Origin: Streptomyces sp. HM190
GTDB taxonomy: Bacteria > Actinomycetota > Actinomycetes > Streptomycetales > Streptomycetaceae
Assembly: GCF_009857135.1 (NCBI RefSeq)
Contig: NZ_CP047318.1
Span: 6,882,001-6,946,000 of the forward strand
Direction: 5' to 3'
Length of the DNA: 64,000 nt
Below, piece after piece: positions 34,287-42,669 of this stretch. The position numbers and the translations under genes are program-made. Within the stretch, counting starts at the first letter, position 1, and the number at the start of each line of letters is the position of its first letter. Below the pieces are notes generated by a model. The model had not been told where the DNA came from. It saw only the letters and a program-made list of their open reading frames with translations, and did no database searches.

Positions 34287-34380
34287 CCCCGTAGGCCCCC
34301 GCTAGGGTGGGACCACCCCGCACCGCGGCCCTTTCGGCCGCCGGTGCCGACGACGAGCAGAGAACAGGAGGTGTCGACCG

Positions 34381-34452
34381 ATGGCTGTCACGGTGACGAG
34401 CGCTGCCCGCATCCAGGAATCCATCCAGTCCACCTCCGTGGTCTCCGGCTGA
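34381..34452 (+). CDS. Short leader-like ORF upstream of rsgA (23 residues)
   Basis: An ATG at 34381 follows a textbook ribosome site (ACAGGAGGTGTCGACCG) and opens a 23-codon frame, MAVTVTSAARIQESIQ and so on, ending TGA at 34452. The predicted peptide is Ser/Thr/Val rich with no cysteine or membrane helix. The strong ribosome site is the main evidence that it is translated. It ends 78 bases before the TTG of rsgA and could be a leader peptide or a small functional protein. Confidence 0.5.
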   Translation: MAVTVTSAARIQESIQSTSVVSG

Positions 34453-34530
34453 CACCCACAGATCTCGCCCCGCGGCGCCCCTGACGGGCCCGCGCGAGGC
34501 CGCCGGGACCACCCTTGTGAAGGGTCTCCC

Positions 34531-35643
34531 TTGACTTTCTCCGGCTCTCCTTCCGGTTCCGCCTCCTCTGCCTCCGCCCTCGCTCCCTACGGCTGGGACG
34601 ACGCCTGGGCGGACGCCTTCGCCCCGTACGACGCCGAGGGCCTCGTCGCCGGGCGGGTCGTCCGGGTCGACCGGGGGCAGTGCGACGTCGTCACGGCAGA
34701 CGGCCCGCTGCGGGCCGACACCGCGTTCGTCACCCCGCACGACCCGATGCGGGTCGTGTGCACCGGCGACTGGGTCGCCGTCGAACCTGCGGGCGACCCC
34801 CGCTATGTCCGCACCTACCTGCCCCGCCGCAGCGCGTTCGTGCGCTCCACCTCCTCCAAGCGCGCCGAGGGCCAGATCCTCGCCGCCAACGTCGACCACG
34901 CCGTCGTCGCCGTGTCGCTCGCCGTGGAACTCGACCTCGGCCGCGTCGAACGGTTCCTCGCGCTGGCCTGGGAGTCCGGGGCGCAACCCGTGGTCGTGCT
35001 CACCAAGGCCGACCTCGTACCGGACGCTGTGACGCTCGCGTACCTGGTGCAGGACGTCGAGACGACCGCCCCCGGCGTCCCCGTCATCCCCGTCAGCTCC
35101 ACCACCGGCGAGGGCCTCGACGTCCTCGGCGCGGTGCTCTCCGGCGGCACCTCCGTGCTGCTCGGGCAGTCCGGCGCGGGCAAGTCGACCCTCGCCAACG
35201 CGCTGCTCGGGGAGGACGTCATGGACGTCCAGGCCACCCGCGACGTCGACGGCAAGGGCCGGCACACCACCACCACCCGCAACCTCCTCGCCCTCCCCGG
35301 CGGCGGAGTGCTCATCGACACCCCCGGACTGCGCGGCGTCGGCCTCTGGGATGCCGAGACCGGCGTCAACCAGGTCTTCGCCGAGATCGAGGAACTCGGG
35401 GCGCGCTGCCGCTTCCACGACTGCGCGCACGTCGCCGAGCCGGGCTGCGCGGTTCTCCAGGCGGTCGACAGGGGTGACCTGTCCCCGCGCCGTCTGGAGA
35501 GCTACCGCAAGCTCCTCCGCGAGAACCAGCGCATCGTCGCCAAGAGCGACGCCCGCCTGCGCGCGGAGATCCGCAAGGAGTGGAAGCGCAGGGGCGCGGC
35601 GGGCCGCGCGGCGATGGAGGCGAAGCGCGGCGGCCGTCACTAG
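34531..35643 (+). CDS. rsgA: Ribosome small subunit-dependent GTPase RsgA
   Basis: Encodes 370 residues from a TTG at 34531 with GAAGGG upstream. The GTPase motifs are circularly permuted as in RsgA/YjeQ: G4 VLTKADL first (about 155), then the P-loop GQSGAGKSTLANALLGE (about 214), HTTTTRNL (G2) and IDTPGLRGVG (G3). An N-terminal OB fold precedes them, and the C-terminal zinc knuckle is CRFHDCAHVAEPGC. RsgA tests the maturing 30S subunit and releases RbfA. The stop TAG forms the left end of a 169-bp palindromic repeat. Confidence 0.95.
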   Translation: MTFSGSPSGSASSASALAPYGWDDAWADAFAPYDAEGLVAGRVVRVDRGQCDVVTADGPLRADTAFVTPHDPMRVVCTGDWVAVEPAGDPRYVRTYLPRRSAFVRSTSSKRAEGQILAANVDHAVVAVSLAVELDLGRVERFLALAWESGAQPVVVLTKADLVPDAVTLAYLVQDVETTAPGVPVIPVSSTTGEGLDVLGAVLSGGTSVLLGQSGAGKSTLANALLGEDVMDVQATRDVDGKGRHTTTTRNLLALPGGGVLIDTPGLRGVGLWDAETGVNQVFAEIEELGARCRFHDCAHVAEPGCAVLQAVDRGDLSPRRLESYRKLLRENQRIVAKSDARLRAEIRKEWKRRGAAGRAAMEAKRGGRH

Positions 35644-35808
35644 TGCCGCGACCGGCAACGTTCGCCCCGTCGCGACGGTGGGCACGCACTCTCGCCGCAC
35701 CGGGCACAAGCCCGAGTACATCCCGTACGAGGACGTGCGCCCGGCACGCCGAGAGCACGCACCGCACGCCGCTCCTCGACGGGCGAACGTCACCTGCCGC
35801 GGCACCAG
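35640..35808. repeat. Long palindromic repeat, type C (169 bp)
   Basis: The left end CTAGTGCCGCGACCGGCAAC continues GTTCGCCC; the right end reads GGGCGAACGT...CGCGGCACCAG, its inverse with a few changes. The centre is GAGTACATCCCGTACGAG, a second small hairpin. The first bases supply the TAG stop of rsgA. Similar long palindromes recur in Streptomyces genomes as I remember; size and layout match types A (42424) and B (46108) in this window. It can fold into one long stem and probably also terminates transcription. Confidence 0.8.
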
Positions 35809-35851
35809 CCTCCGGCACGAGGCCCCCGGAGGGCGGGCGGCAGGCCCGTCC

Positions 35852-35877
35852 CTCCAGGGGCCGGCCGGCCCCTGGAG
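35852..35877. terminator. 26-base perfect palindrome, probable terminator
   Basis: CTCCAGGGGCCGGCCGGCCC followed by CTGGAG is its own reverse complement. It lies between the type C repeat and the Ada/AlkA gene. In the 372-base gap between rsgA (35643) and the start at 36016, only this and the repeat are notable. Confidence 0.6.
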
Positions 35878-36015
35878 CCGGCCCGGTCCACCTTGAGCGG
35901 GGCCGGGCGTCCGGCGGTGCCCACGCAGCCTGCGGCGCGGGCGAGGCCCGTCGACGTGGAGAACCGTGTCCGAATCCCGCCAGCCGAACCCTTCGTCGTC
36001 ACCGAGACTGGAACC

Positions 36016-37509
36016 GTGGAGGACATCGAGGACACCAGGTACGAGGCCGTGCGAAGCCGGGACGCCCGCTTCGACGGCACCTTCTTCTTCGCCGTCACGA
36101 CCACCGGTATCTACTGCCGCCCCAGCTGCCCCGCGGTGACCCCGAAACGGCACAACGTCCGCTTCCACCCCACCGCGGCGGCAGCTCAGCAGGCCGGGTT
36201 CCGGGCCTGCCGCCGCTGCCGTCCCGACACCACCCCCGGCTCGGCCGAGTGGAACGTCCGCGCGGACGCCGTGGCCCGCGCCATGCGCCTCATCGCGGAC
36301 GGCGTCGTCGACCGCGAGGGCGTCGCCGGACTCGCCGGACGGCTCGGCTACAGCACCCGCCAGATCCAGCGGCAGCTCACCGCGGAGGTGGGCGCGGGCC
36401 CCGTCGCCCTCGCCCGCGCGCAACGAGCCCACACCGCCCGCGTCCTCCTGCGGACCACGAGCCTGCCGATCACGGAGATCGCCTTCGCCTCCGGCTTCGC
36501 GAGCGTCCGCCAGTTCAACGACACGATCCGCGCGATCTACGCGGCGACCCCCACGGACCTGCGCGCCGCACCTCCCGCGGTCCGGCGCCCGGCCACCTCC
36601 GCCCGCTCGCGTCCCGGCACCCCCACCGCCCCGGGAGGAGGCGCCCGCGCAGCCCGCGCCGCCTCCGCCGAGGGCACCGGCATCCCGTCCGCCGGTATCC
36701 CCCTGCGCCTCGCCCACCGCGGCCCCCACCAGTCCACCGCCCTGTTCGACGTCCTCGCCGCCGAGGCGATCCCCGGCGTCGAGGAACTCAGCGGCCCCCG
36801 GGGCCGCCGCACCTACCGCCGCACCCTGCGCCTGCCCTACGGCACCGGGATCGCCGAGGTCGACGAACGTCCGGGCACCGGCGGCCGCGACCGCTCGGCC
36901 CCCGCGCCCGGCCGCCCCGGCGGCTGGCTGGACGCCCGCCTCCACCTCACCGACCCCCGCGACCTCACCACCGCCGTGCAGCGGCTGCGGCGGCTCTTCG
37001 ACCTCGACGCCGATCCGTACGCCGTCGACGAGCGCCTCGGCGCCGACGAGCGGCTCGCCCCGCTGGTCGCCGCCCGGCCCGGCCTGCGCTCACCGGGGGC
37101 GGCGGACCCGGAGGAGTTCGCGATCCGGGCCCTCGCCGGCCCGGCGGAAGCCGCACGCCTCGTACAGACGTACGGCAAGGCCCTGGACGCCCCGCACGGG
37201 ACGCTCACCCACCTCTTCCCCGAACCGGCCGCGCTGGCCGACGCCGACACCCGCGGCCCCCTCCGCGCGCTCGCCACGGCCCTCGCCGACGGCGCCGTAC
37301 GCCTCGACGTGGGCGCCGACCGCGACGAGGCCGAGGCCGCGCTGCTCGCCCTGCCCGGCATGGACCCGCGCACCGTCGCCGAGATCCGCACCCGCGCCCT
37401 CGGCGACCCGGACGTGGCCCCGCCGGACACCCCCCTGCCCGACGCCTGGCGGCCCTGGCGCTCGTACGCCCTGCGCCACCTGCACCCGGCATCCCGGAGC
37501 ACCGGATGA
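36016..37509 (+). CDS. Ada/AlkA fusion: alkylation-responsive regulator and 3-methyladenine DNA glycosylase
   Basis: Encodes 497 residues from a GTG at 36016 (MEDIEDTRYEAVRSRDARFD). Residues 1-80 are the Ada methylphosphotriester domain with its four cysteines in YCRPSCPA and FRACRRCRPD. Residues about 85-180 are an AraC helix-turn-helix (GVAGLAGRLGYSTRQIQRQL, ITEIAFASGFASVRQFNDTI). The rest is AlkA: N-terminal domain from LRLAHRGPHQS, then the HhH-GPD glycosylase fold with LLALPGMDPRTVAEIRTRAL and the catalytic Asp in LGDPDVAPPD. It senses methylation damage and excises alkylated purines. The ogt gene follows in an operon. An in-frame extension to 35893 lacks a ribosome site. Confidence 0.92.
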   Translation: MEDIEDTRYEAVRSRDARFDGTFFFAVTTTGIYCRPSCPAVTPKRHNVRFHPTAAAAQQAGFRACRRCRPDTTPGSAEWNVRADAVARAMRLIADGVVDREGVAGLAGRLGYSTRQIQRQLTAEVGAGPVALARAQRAHTARVLLRTTSLPITEIAFASGFASVRQFNDTIRAIYAATPTDLRAAPPAVRRPATSARSRPGTPTAPGGGARAARAASAEGTGIPSAGIPLRLAHRGPHQSTALFDVLAAEAIPGVEELSGPRGRRTYRRTLRLPYGTGIAEVDERPGTGGRDRSAPAPGRPGGWLDARLHLTDPRDLTTAVQRLRRLFDLDADPYAVDERLGADERLAPLVAARPGLRSPGAADPEEFAIRALAGPAEAARLVQTYGKALDAPHGTLTHLFPEPAALADADTRGPLRALATALADGAVRLDVGADRDEAEAALLALPGMDPRTVAEIRTRALGDPDVAPPDTPLPDAWRPWRSYALRHLHPASRSTG

Positions 37510-37562
37510 CAACGCCCCCACCAGTAACGACGACCAGACCGATGGCACCGAGGAGCACAGCC

Positions 37563-38066
37563 GTGAGCGCCGCACAGCGTACCTACTGCACCACCGTCGA
37601 CAGCCCCGTCGGCCCCCTTCTCCTGACCGCCGACGCGTCCGGCGTGCTCACCTCCCTGTCCGTGCCGGAGCAGAAGGGCGGCCGGGTGCCGCTCCCGGAA
37701 TGGCGCCACGACCCGGCACCCTTCCGGGAGGCCGTGGAGCAGCTCGCCGCCTACTTCGCCGGGGAACTCAAGGAGTTCCGGCTCCCGACGCGTGCCGAGG
37801 GCACGGAGTTCCGGCAGCGGGTCTGGGCCGCCCTCGACGACGTGCCGTACGGCGCTACCACCACGTACGGCGCCATCGCCTCCCGTATCGGCGCGCCCCG
37901 GGCCGCCGTCCGGGCCGTCGGCGGCGCGATCGGTGCCAACCCGCTGCTCATCCTCCGCCCCTGCCACCGGGTGATCGGTGCGGACGGCACCCTCACGGGT
38001 TACGCCGGCGGCCTCGACCGCAAGCGTCAGCTGCTCGGCCTGGAGGGAGCTCTCCTGGCGGAGTGA
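37563..38066 (+). CDS. ogt: Methylated-DNA-protein cysteine methyltransferase
   Basis: Encodes 167 residues from a GTG at 37563 preceded by GAGGAGCACAGCC; an alternative ATG at 37506 overlaps the stop of the Ada/AlkA gene (ATGA) and would add 19 residues. The active site PCHRVIGADGTLTGYAGGLDRK has the acceptor cysteine, and the helix-turn-helix is VPYGATTTYGAIASRIG. It takes the methyl group from O6-methylguanine in a suicide reaction. Co-transcribed with the Ada/AlkA fusion, so methylation damage should induce both. Confidence 0.93.
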   Translation: MSAAQRTYCTTVDSPVGPLLLTADASGVLTSLSVPEQKGGRVPLPEWRHDPAPFREAVEQLAAYFAGELKEFRLPTRAEGTEFRQRVWAALDDVPYGATTTYGAIASRIGAPRAAVRAVGGAIGANPLLILRPCHRVIGADGTLTGYAGGLDRKRQLLGLEGALLAE

Positions 38067-38105
38067 GACGGGGCGGGACGGGCGGGCCGGGGCGGGGGAG
38101 GCCGC

Positions 38106-38588
38106 TCAGCGGCCGAACACCGCCCCCAGCCACGCCCCGGCGATGAGCAGGCAGGCGAAGAGTTCCGCCAGCACGCTGGAGCCACCGGACCGCATGGCCG
38201 TGCGGGCGGCTGCCAGCGCCTCGCGGTGCCGGCCGAGCCGGAGCCGTTCGGAGAGGTAGATCCCGCCGACGAAGCCCGGGATCGCGCCGACCACCGGCAC
38301 GAGGACGAAACCCAGGAGCGCCCCGACACCGGCGTACACCGCCATGCGGGGGGAGGCGCCGCTCAGCTCCAGGCGACGGGGAGCCAGCATCCAGCGGACC
38401 GCCCGGGACAGCAGCAGGACGGTCGTGGAGCCGACCAGCACCCACCAGGCAACCGGGCGGGGCTCCTCCAGCGCCCACCACATCACCCCGGCCCACACCA
38501 GCAAGGACCCCGGCACACCCGGCACCAGCACTCCGCACAGGCCGAGCAGCACGACCACGCCGACCAGCAGGAGTTCCCACGCTCCCAT
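38106..38588 (-). CDS. DUF456 membrane protein
   Basis: Encodes 160 residues with hydrophobic segments at about 5-25, 45-62, 85-112 and 138-157. The LLVGVVVLLGLCGVLVPGVP start and GFVLVPVVGAIPGFVGGIYL glycine-rich loop are the DUF456 hallmarks. Converges on ogt with a 39-base gap. Function unknown. Confidence 0.82.
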   Translation of the reverse strand: MGAWELLLVGVVVLLGLCGVLVPGVPGSLLVWAGVMWWALEEPRPVAWWVLVGSTTVLLLSRAVRWMLAPRRLELSGASPRMAVYAGVGALLGFVLVPVVGAIPGFVGGIYLSERLRLGRHREALAAARTAMRSGGSSVLAELFACLLIAGAWLGAVFGR

Positions 38589-38920
38589 CTGCCCAGGGTG
38601 CAGGACCGCACGAGAAACCGCAGGTCAGGGAGGAGGCCTTGGTGTCGGCCGTGGCCTGGCACCGGGAGGCCGCGACCCGTCCGCCGCCGTCCCGCTCCGC
38701 GAGACGGCGCGCCCCCAGGCGGACCCGGGCGGACGGTCCCGCACCACCCCCGCGGACGCGGAACGACGGGCGCCCCCGGAGAGTCCTCCCGTCCCTCGAC
38801 TCCCTTTTCTCGCACCAGAGTTCGACGTGTAATGCGACACGCCGTGCGGCCGTCGGCCCTACGAGCTGATTTTCTGGATGCCCCGTTTTCATACGGCTGT
38901 TGAGGTGGACAATTACGGGC
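38589..38920. other. 332-base gap before the PP2C gene
   Basis: No supported gene; open frames here lack starts with ribosome sites and recognisable products. The right end (38860-38920) is A/T richer (GATTTTCTGGATG, GTTTTCATACGG, ACAATTACGGGC) and is probably the promoter of the PP2C-like gene. Confidence 0.5.
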
Positions 38921-41398
38921 ATGAGTCAGCAGGGGGAGAGGCCGACCGGTCATGAGGACGACTGGTGGCGGCAGTTGTACGACGACGCCAGTGGGGACAC
39001 GGGGCCCTCGGTCGCGGCCGATTCCCTCGACGACCGGTTCGCCTCCGCGGCGAACACGGTCGCGAACGGGCCGGCGGCGCCACCGAACGGGACGGGGCCG
39101 ACCGACCCGCCGAGCGCGCGCCGACCCCGGGCCGCCGAACCGGACGGCCCCAGCGGTACGGCCACCGGAAGCACCGGCCCCGGCAGCCCCGCCGCCCCGG
39201 TCCCGACAGGACCGTCGGACCCCCCGGCCACCGGGCCCCGCCCGGACGGTGGGTCCCTTTCTGACAGGGCCTCCCGCTCGGACAGGGTCCCGCCGCAGGG
39301 CTCCCCCGACCGTCCTGGGCCTGCTCCCACCCCGGCCCCCGAGCCGTCCCCTCCGCCGCAGGACTCCGATCCCGCCACCGCCGCCCTGCGCCGCAGCGGC
39401 CTGCACCCTCAGCCGGCCCCGTGGGAGCCGCCGCCCGTCGCCTCACCACCGCCCGACGGTTCCTCGCCCGCCCACCCGCCGTCGACGGACCGCACCGCGC
39501 CGCCCGCCGAGCAGTCCCCGACCGGGCGGCAGCCCCGCGCGGGGGGCCGGCCTCCAGCCGGTGGCCGGCCCCCCGCGGACGGCCGGCTGCCGTCCGCCCC
39601 GCCGTCGGCAGCCGCCCAGCAGCCGACGGGAGACCGGACCCCGTCCGCCGAGCAGCCCCCAGCCGGTGGCCGGCCCCCGTCAGGCGGTCCGTTCGGATCC
39701 GGGGGACAGCCTCCGGCGCCCCCCGCTCAGCCCCCTTCGGCCGAGGCGCCGGAGCCCGGGGTCTTCCCACCCGGGCCGAGGCCCCCCGGGTTCCGTGCGG
39801 ATGCGTCGCGTGGGCGGCCGTCCGGCGGCGCGGCCACGGGCGGCGCGGCCCTCGGCGATGCGGCCCCCGGTGGCGCGGGCACACCGCCCCGGCCGGATGC
39901 GCTGCCCGGTTCCGCCTCCCCGTCGTCGAGGCGGTCGGGGCAGCCCGGCTCGTCCTGGCCGCCGGGACCCTGGGCGCGCCCGGCCGGACCGACCCGCTCC
40001 GGAACGGGCCCGCTGACCTCCACCCCCTGGTCGCACCCCGCCCCACCTCCGGCCCCACCCCTCGTCCCGCCCCCGCCCACCGGTGCCGTACCACCCCCGC
40101 CCTCCGGGTCGGTGCCGCCCGCCCCCGACCGCCCCGCACCCGACCCCGCCGGCCCTCCGACCCCGCCCCCACCCACCGACGCCGCCCCCTTCGCGCAGCG
40201 TCCCGCCGACCCCCAGCCGGCCCTCGCCCCGCCCGGCACCCCCGCCCCGGACGCCCCACCGGAAACAGTGCCTCCCGCCCCGGACCGTCCCCCGGTCCCC
40301 GGCGCCCCGGCGGCTGCCGCCGCGCCGTCCGGTCCCGCCGCCCCCGAGCCCTCCGACGCGCGGCCCGACGCGGACGTGGACCCGCGCACCCTCCAGGCGC
40401 GGGAGGTCAGGCTCGCCACCGGGAGCCGGCCGGTGCACGTGGACCACGTGGGGTCCGGGCCGCCGACGTACGACCCGGAGCCGACCGCCCTGCCGCCGGC
40501 CGACCCGGACGATCTCGGCGACCTGGTCGCGGACACGGTGCTCGACGGGGCTTGCTACGGCGCTTGCACCCTGCGTGCCGTCTCCCTGCGCGGCGACTCG
40601 GCGCGCTACCGCGGCGAACCGCGCCGGGACGCGCTGCTGACCGCCCGGTTCGGCGTGGGCGAGCAGGCCCTGGTGCTGGTGGCGATGGCGACCGGCGGCC
40701 GGGCGACCCCGGGCGCGCACCGGGCTGCGGCCGAGGCGTGCCGGTGGATCGCGCAGGCCGTCGGGCGTAGCCACGCCCGTCTGGCGGAGGACATCAGGGG
40801 CGCCCGGCGCGGCGAGCTGAAGTCGGGGCTGCACCGTCTCACCGACCGCTGCCTCGGCAGACTCCGCGCGAGCGGGGTCGAGCAGGGGCTCGACCCGGAC
40901 GAGTACACCGCGAGCCTGCGCTGTCTGCTGCTCCCGGCCGACCCCCGGTGCCGTACCCGGGTGTTCTTCGGGGTCGGGACGGGGGGACTGTTCCGGCTGC
41001 GGGGCGGGGAATGGCAGGACATCGAGCCACGGGTCGCGGAGTCCGCCGGGGCGCCGGTGGTCGGATTCGGCTCGCTGCCGCACGAGACCCCCGAGGGCGA
41101 CCGGCTCACCATGGACCTCGGCATCGCGACCCCGCCGAGCCCGTACGAACCCGCCCCCGCGCCGCCCCGCGCACCCTTCCGGTTCCGTGCCTCCGTGGCC
41201 CGCGAGGGCGACGTCCTGCTCCTGTGCACCCCGGGGCTCGCCGACCCCCTGCGGGGCGAGGAACAACTCGCCGACCACCTCGCGGCCCGCTGGCGCACCG
41301 GCGAGCCGCCGGGCCTCGCCGCCTATCTCGCCGACGCCCAGGTCCGCGTCAAGGGGTACGCGGACGACCGCACGGCGGCGGCCGTCTGGGAGGCCTGA
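38921..41398 (+). CDS. Proline-rich protein with degenerate PP2C-type domain
   Basis: Encodes 825 residues from the ATG at 38921, which has only a weak ribosome site (GAGGTGG, 13 bases away). The first about 480 residues are disordered and mostly Pro, Gly, Ala, Arg and Ser with many PPAGGRPP-like runs. The last 300 are a PP2C-like fold: LRAVSLRGDSARYRGEPRRD, VLVAMATGG where active enzymes have the metal-binding D-G-x-G, FFGVGTGGLFRLRGG, REGDVLLLCTPGL and YADDRTAAAVWE. Loss of the DGxG aspartate suggests a pseudophosphatase. No membrane helix. Confidence 0.75.
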   Translation: MSQQGERPTGHEDDWWRQLYDDASGDTGPSVAADSLDDRFASAANTVANGPAAPPNGTGPTDPPSARRPRAAEPDGPSGTATGSTGPGSPAAPVPTGPSDPPATGPRPDGGSLSDRASRSDRVPPQGSPDRPGPAPTPAPEPSPPPQDSDPATAALRRSGLHPQPAPWEPPPVASPPPDGSSPAHPPSTDRTAPPAEQSPTGRQPRAGGRPPAGGRPPADGRLPSAPPSAAAQQPTGDRTPSAEQPPAGGRPPSGGPFGSGGQPPAPPAQPPSAEAPEPGVFPPGPRPPGFRADASRGRPSGGAATGGAALGDAAPGGAGTPPRPDALPGSASPSSRRSGQPGSSWPPGPWARPAGPTRSGTGPLTSTPWSHPAPPPAPPLVPPPPTGAVPPPPSGSVPPAPDRPAPDPAGPPTPPPPTDAAPFAQRPADPQPALAPPGTPAPDAPPETVPPAPDRPPVPGAPAAAAAPSGPAAPEPSDARPDADVDPRTLQAREVRLATGSRPVHVDHVGSGPPTYDPEPTALPPADPDDLGDLVADTVLDGACYGACTLRAVSLRGDSARYRGEPRRDALLTARFGVGEQALVLVAMATGGRATPGAHRAAAEACRWIAQAVGRSHARLAEDIRGARRGELKSGLHRLTDRCLGRLRASGVEQGLDPDEYTASLRCLLLPADPRCRTRVFFGVGTGGLFRLRGGEWQDIEPRVAESAGAPVVGFGSLPHETPEGDRLTMDLGIATPPSPYEPAPAPPRAPFRFRASVAREGDVLLLCTPGLADPLRGEEQLADHLAARWRTGEPPGLAAYLADAQVRVKGYADDRTAAAVWEA

Positions 41399-41974
41399 CC
41401 ACCGCGCCCGGCCATCGCGCCCGATCGCAGCCACACGGGCAGCGGGACCGCCGGACACGTGGGCCGCGTGGAGCGGGCGGACCGGGGTAGGCGGAGGTCG
41501 GCACGTACGGCTCCCGCCGGGCGGCCCTTGCCGGGCTGCCGTACCGGCCCGTTTGGCCCGTACCAGCGTCTGATTTCAGCCAATGAACATCATCCTCGCC
41601 GAGCGGTCCGTCCGTACTGCTGGTGCGGGGCTCGTCCGCCCGTCCCGTGCCGTCGCGACACGGCCGAATCCCCCGTCCCACGTGGAAGGTCGGCCGGGAC
41701 CACGGGGTCGAATGCCGGCCGCCCGGCCGGGGCGCGCCGTCGGGTTCGCCGGTGTGTGAGGGGGTTTTCCGGGGCGGGAAGCGCTGTCTTCCGGCACCGA
41801 CGGCTGGCTTGACCCTGTGCGTTTGAAGGCGTACGGAGGGTCGTTGGCGATTCGGCATGAGTGCCGCGATCCGGACCGGGCAAGGATCCCCGTGTGCGTG
41901 TTCGAGCAGGAGGGGAATCGGTCATCGGCGCGTGGGCGGGGGTCATGAAGAGGCAGGCGCGAGGAGGCGGTCCC
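41399..41974. other. 576-base gap upstream of the RsbW-like gene
   Basis: No supported gene. Open frames on both strands have random-looking Arg/Pro/Gly products. The last 100 bases contain AAGGCGTACGGAGGGTCGTT and several purine-rich stretches, probably the leader of the ATPase gene. The annotated GTG at 41975 has the best ribosome site; in-frame starts at 41861 and 41945 remain possible. Confidence 0.5.
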
Positions 41975-42427
41975 GTGGCGATCGGGGCGTCCTCGGCGGA
42001 AGCGGTGGAGGAAGAGACCGACGACGTGCCGGCGCAGCCCGGTGCCGGTCGGCTCAGCCGCAGACTCGGGCGGGCGGATCTCCGGGCGGTGCCCGAGTCC
42101 CGCAAGGCCCTGCGGGAGTTGCTGCGGCAGTGGGGGCGGCCGGGACGATCGGAGATAGCGGAACTGCTCACCAGTGAGCTGGTCACCAACGCACTGATCC
42201 ACACCGACGACGACGCGGTGCTGACCGCCACGGTCTCACCCCGCGGACTCCACGTGGAGGTGCGGGACTTCGTGGCCCGCAGGCCCCGACCGAGGACGGC
42301 GCAGACCGAGGACGGCACCAACGGCCGCGGTCTCCTCCTCGTGCAGTCCCTCGCCGACGCCTGGGGGGTACGGTCGCACGGGGTGGGCAAGTCGGTCTGG
42401 TTCGACCTCGACGGCGGCCTCACCTGA
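41975..42427 (+). CDS. RsbW-like ATP-binding regulatory protein
   Basis: Encodes 150 residues from a GTG at 41975, with GAGGAGG seven bases upstream. The GHKL ATPase fold is read from ELLTSELVTNALIHTDDDAV (N box), VEVRDFVARRPRPR (G1-like Asp) and DGTNGRGLLLVQSLADAWGV (G2 box). Streptomyces has many such single-domain proteins, related to the anti-sigma kinases RsbW/SpoIIAB; most have unknown partners. The stop TGA lies in the left end of a 168-bp palindromic repeat. Confidence 0.82.
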   Translation: MAIGASSAEAVEEETDDVPAQPGAGRLSRRLGRADLRAVPESRKALRELLRQWGRPGRSEIAELLTSELVTNALIHTDDDAVLTATVSPRGLHVEVRDFVARRPRPRTAQTEDGTNGRGLLLVQSLADAWGVRSHGVGKSVWFDLDGGLT

Positions 42428-42591
42428 GTGCTGTCCCGTGATCCCCGGCGGGCGCACGGCGTCGGCTACGGCACCTCGCCGCGTTGTCGGAACGCCCGCA
42501 TACATCCAGTATGCGGACGCTCCTCCGCCTTGCGATGCACCGTATCCGACGCCGTGCGCTGATCCACCGCGGGTTACGGGACAGCCCTCAG
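42424..42591. repeat. Long palindromic repeat, type A (168 bp)
   Basis: Ends CTGAGTGCTGTCCCG and CGGGACAGCCCTCAG are inverse with one mismatch. Inside come CCCCGGCGGGCGCACGGCGT, CTCGCCGCGTTGTCGG at 42475-42490, and the central hairpin GCATACATCCAGTATGC. The first bases contain the TGA of the RsbW-like gene. The outer arms match the 63-bp type D repeat at 18870, and the 16-base core is identical to one in type B at 46159-46174. Confidence 0.82.
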
Positions 42592-42618
42592 GGCGTGCCG
42601 CGGCGCTGGAAGCGGAAA

Positions 42619-42654
42619 CGGACAGGGGCGCGGCTGCTGCCGCGCCCCTGTCCG
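42619..42654. terminator. Terminator of the DUF2637 gene
   Basis: CGGACAGGGGCGCGGC (42619-42634) and GCCGCGCCCCTGTCCG (42639-42654), perfect 16-bp arms with a TGCT loop, 15 bases past the minus-strand stop at 42670. Confidence 0.85.
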
Positions 42655-42669
42655 ATGGTGTGTCCGGAC

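Noticed and set aside
35580..37505. Upstream extension of the ogt frame
   Set aside because: It overlaps the Ada/AlkA gene out of frame and gives an Arg/Pro/His-rich product with no domain.
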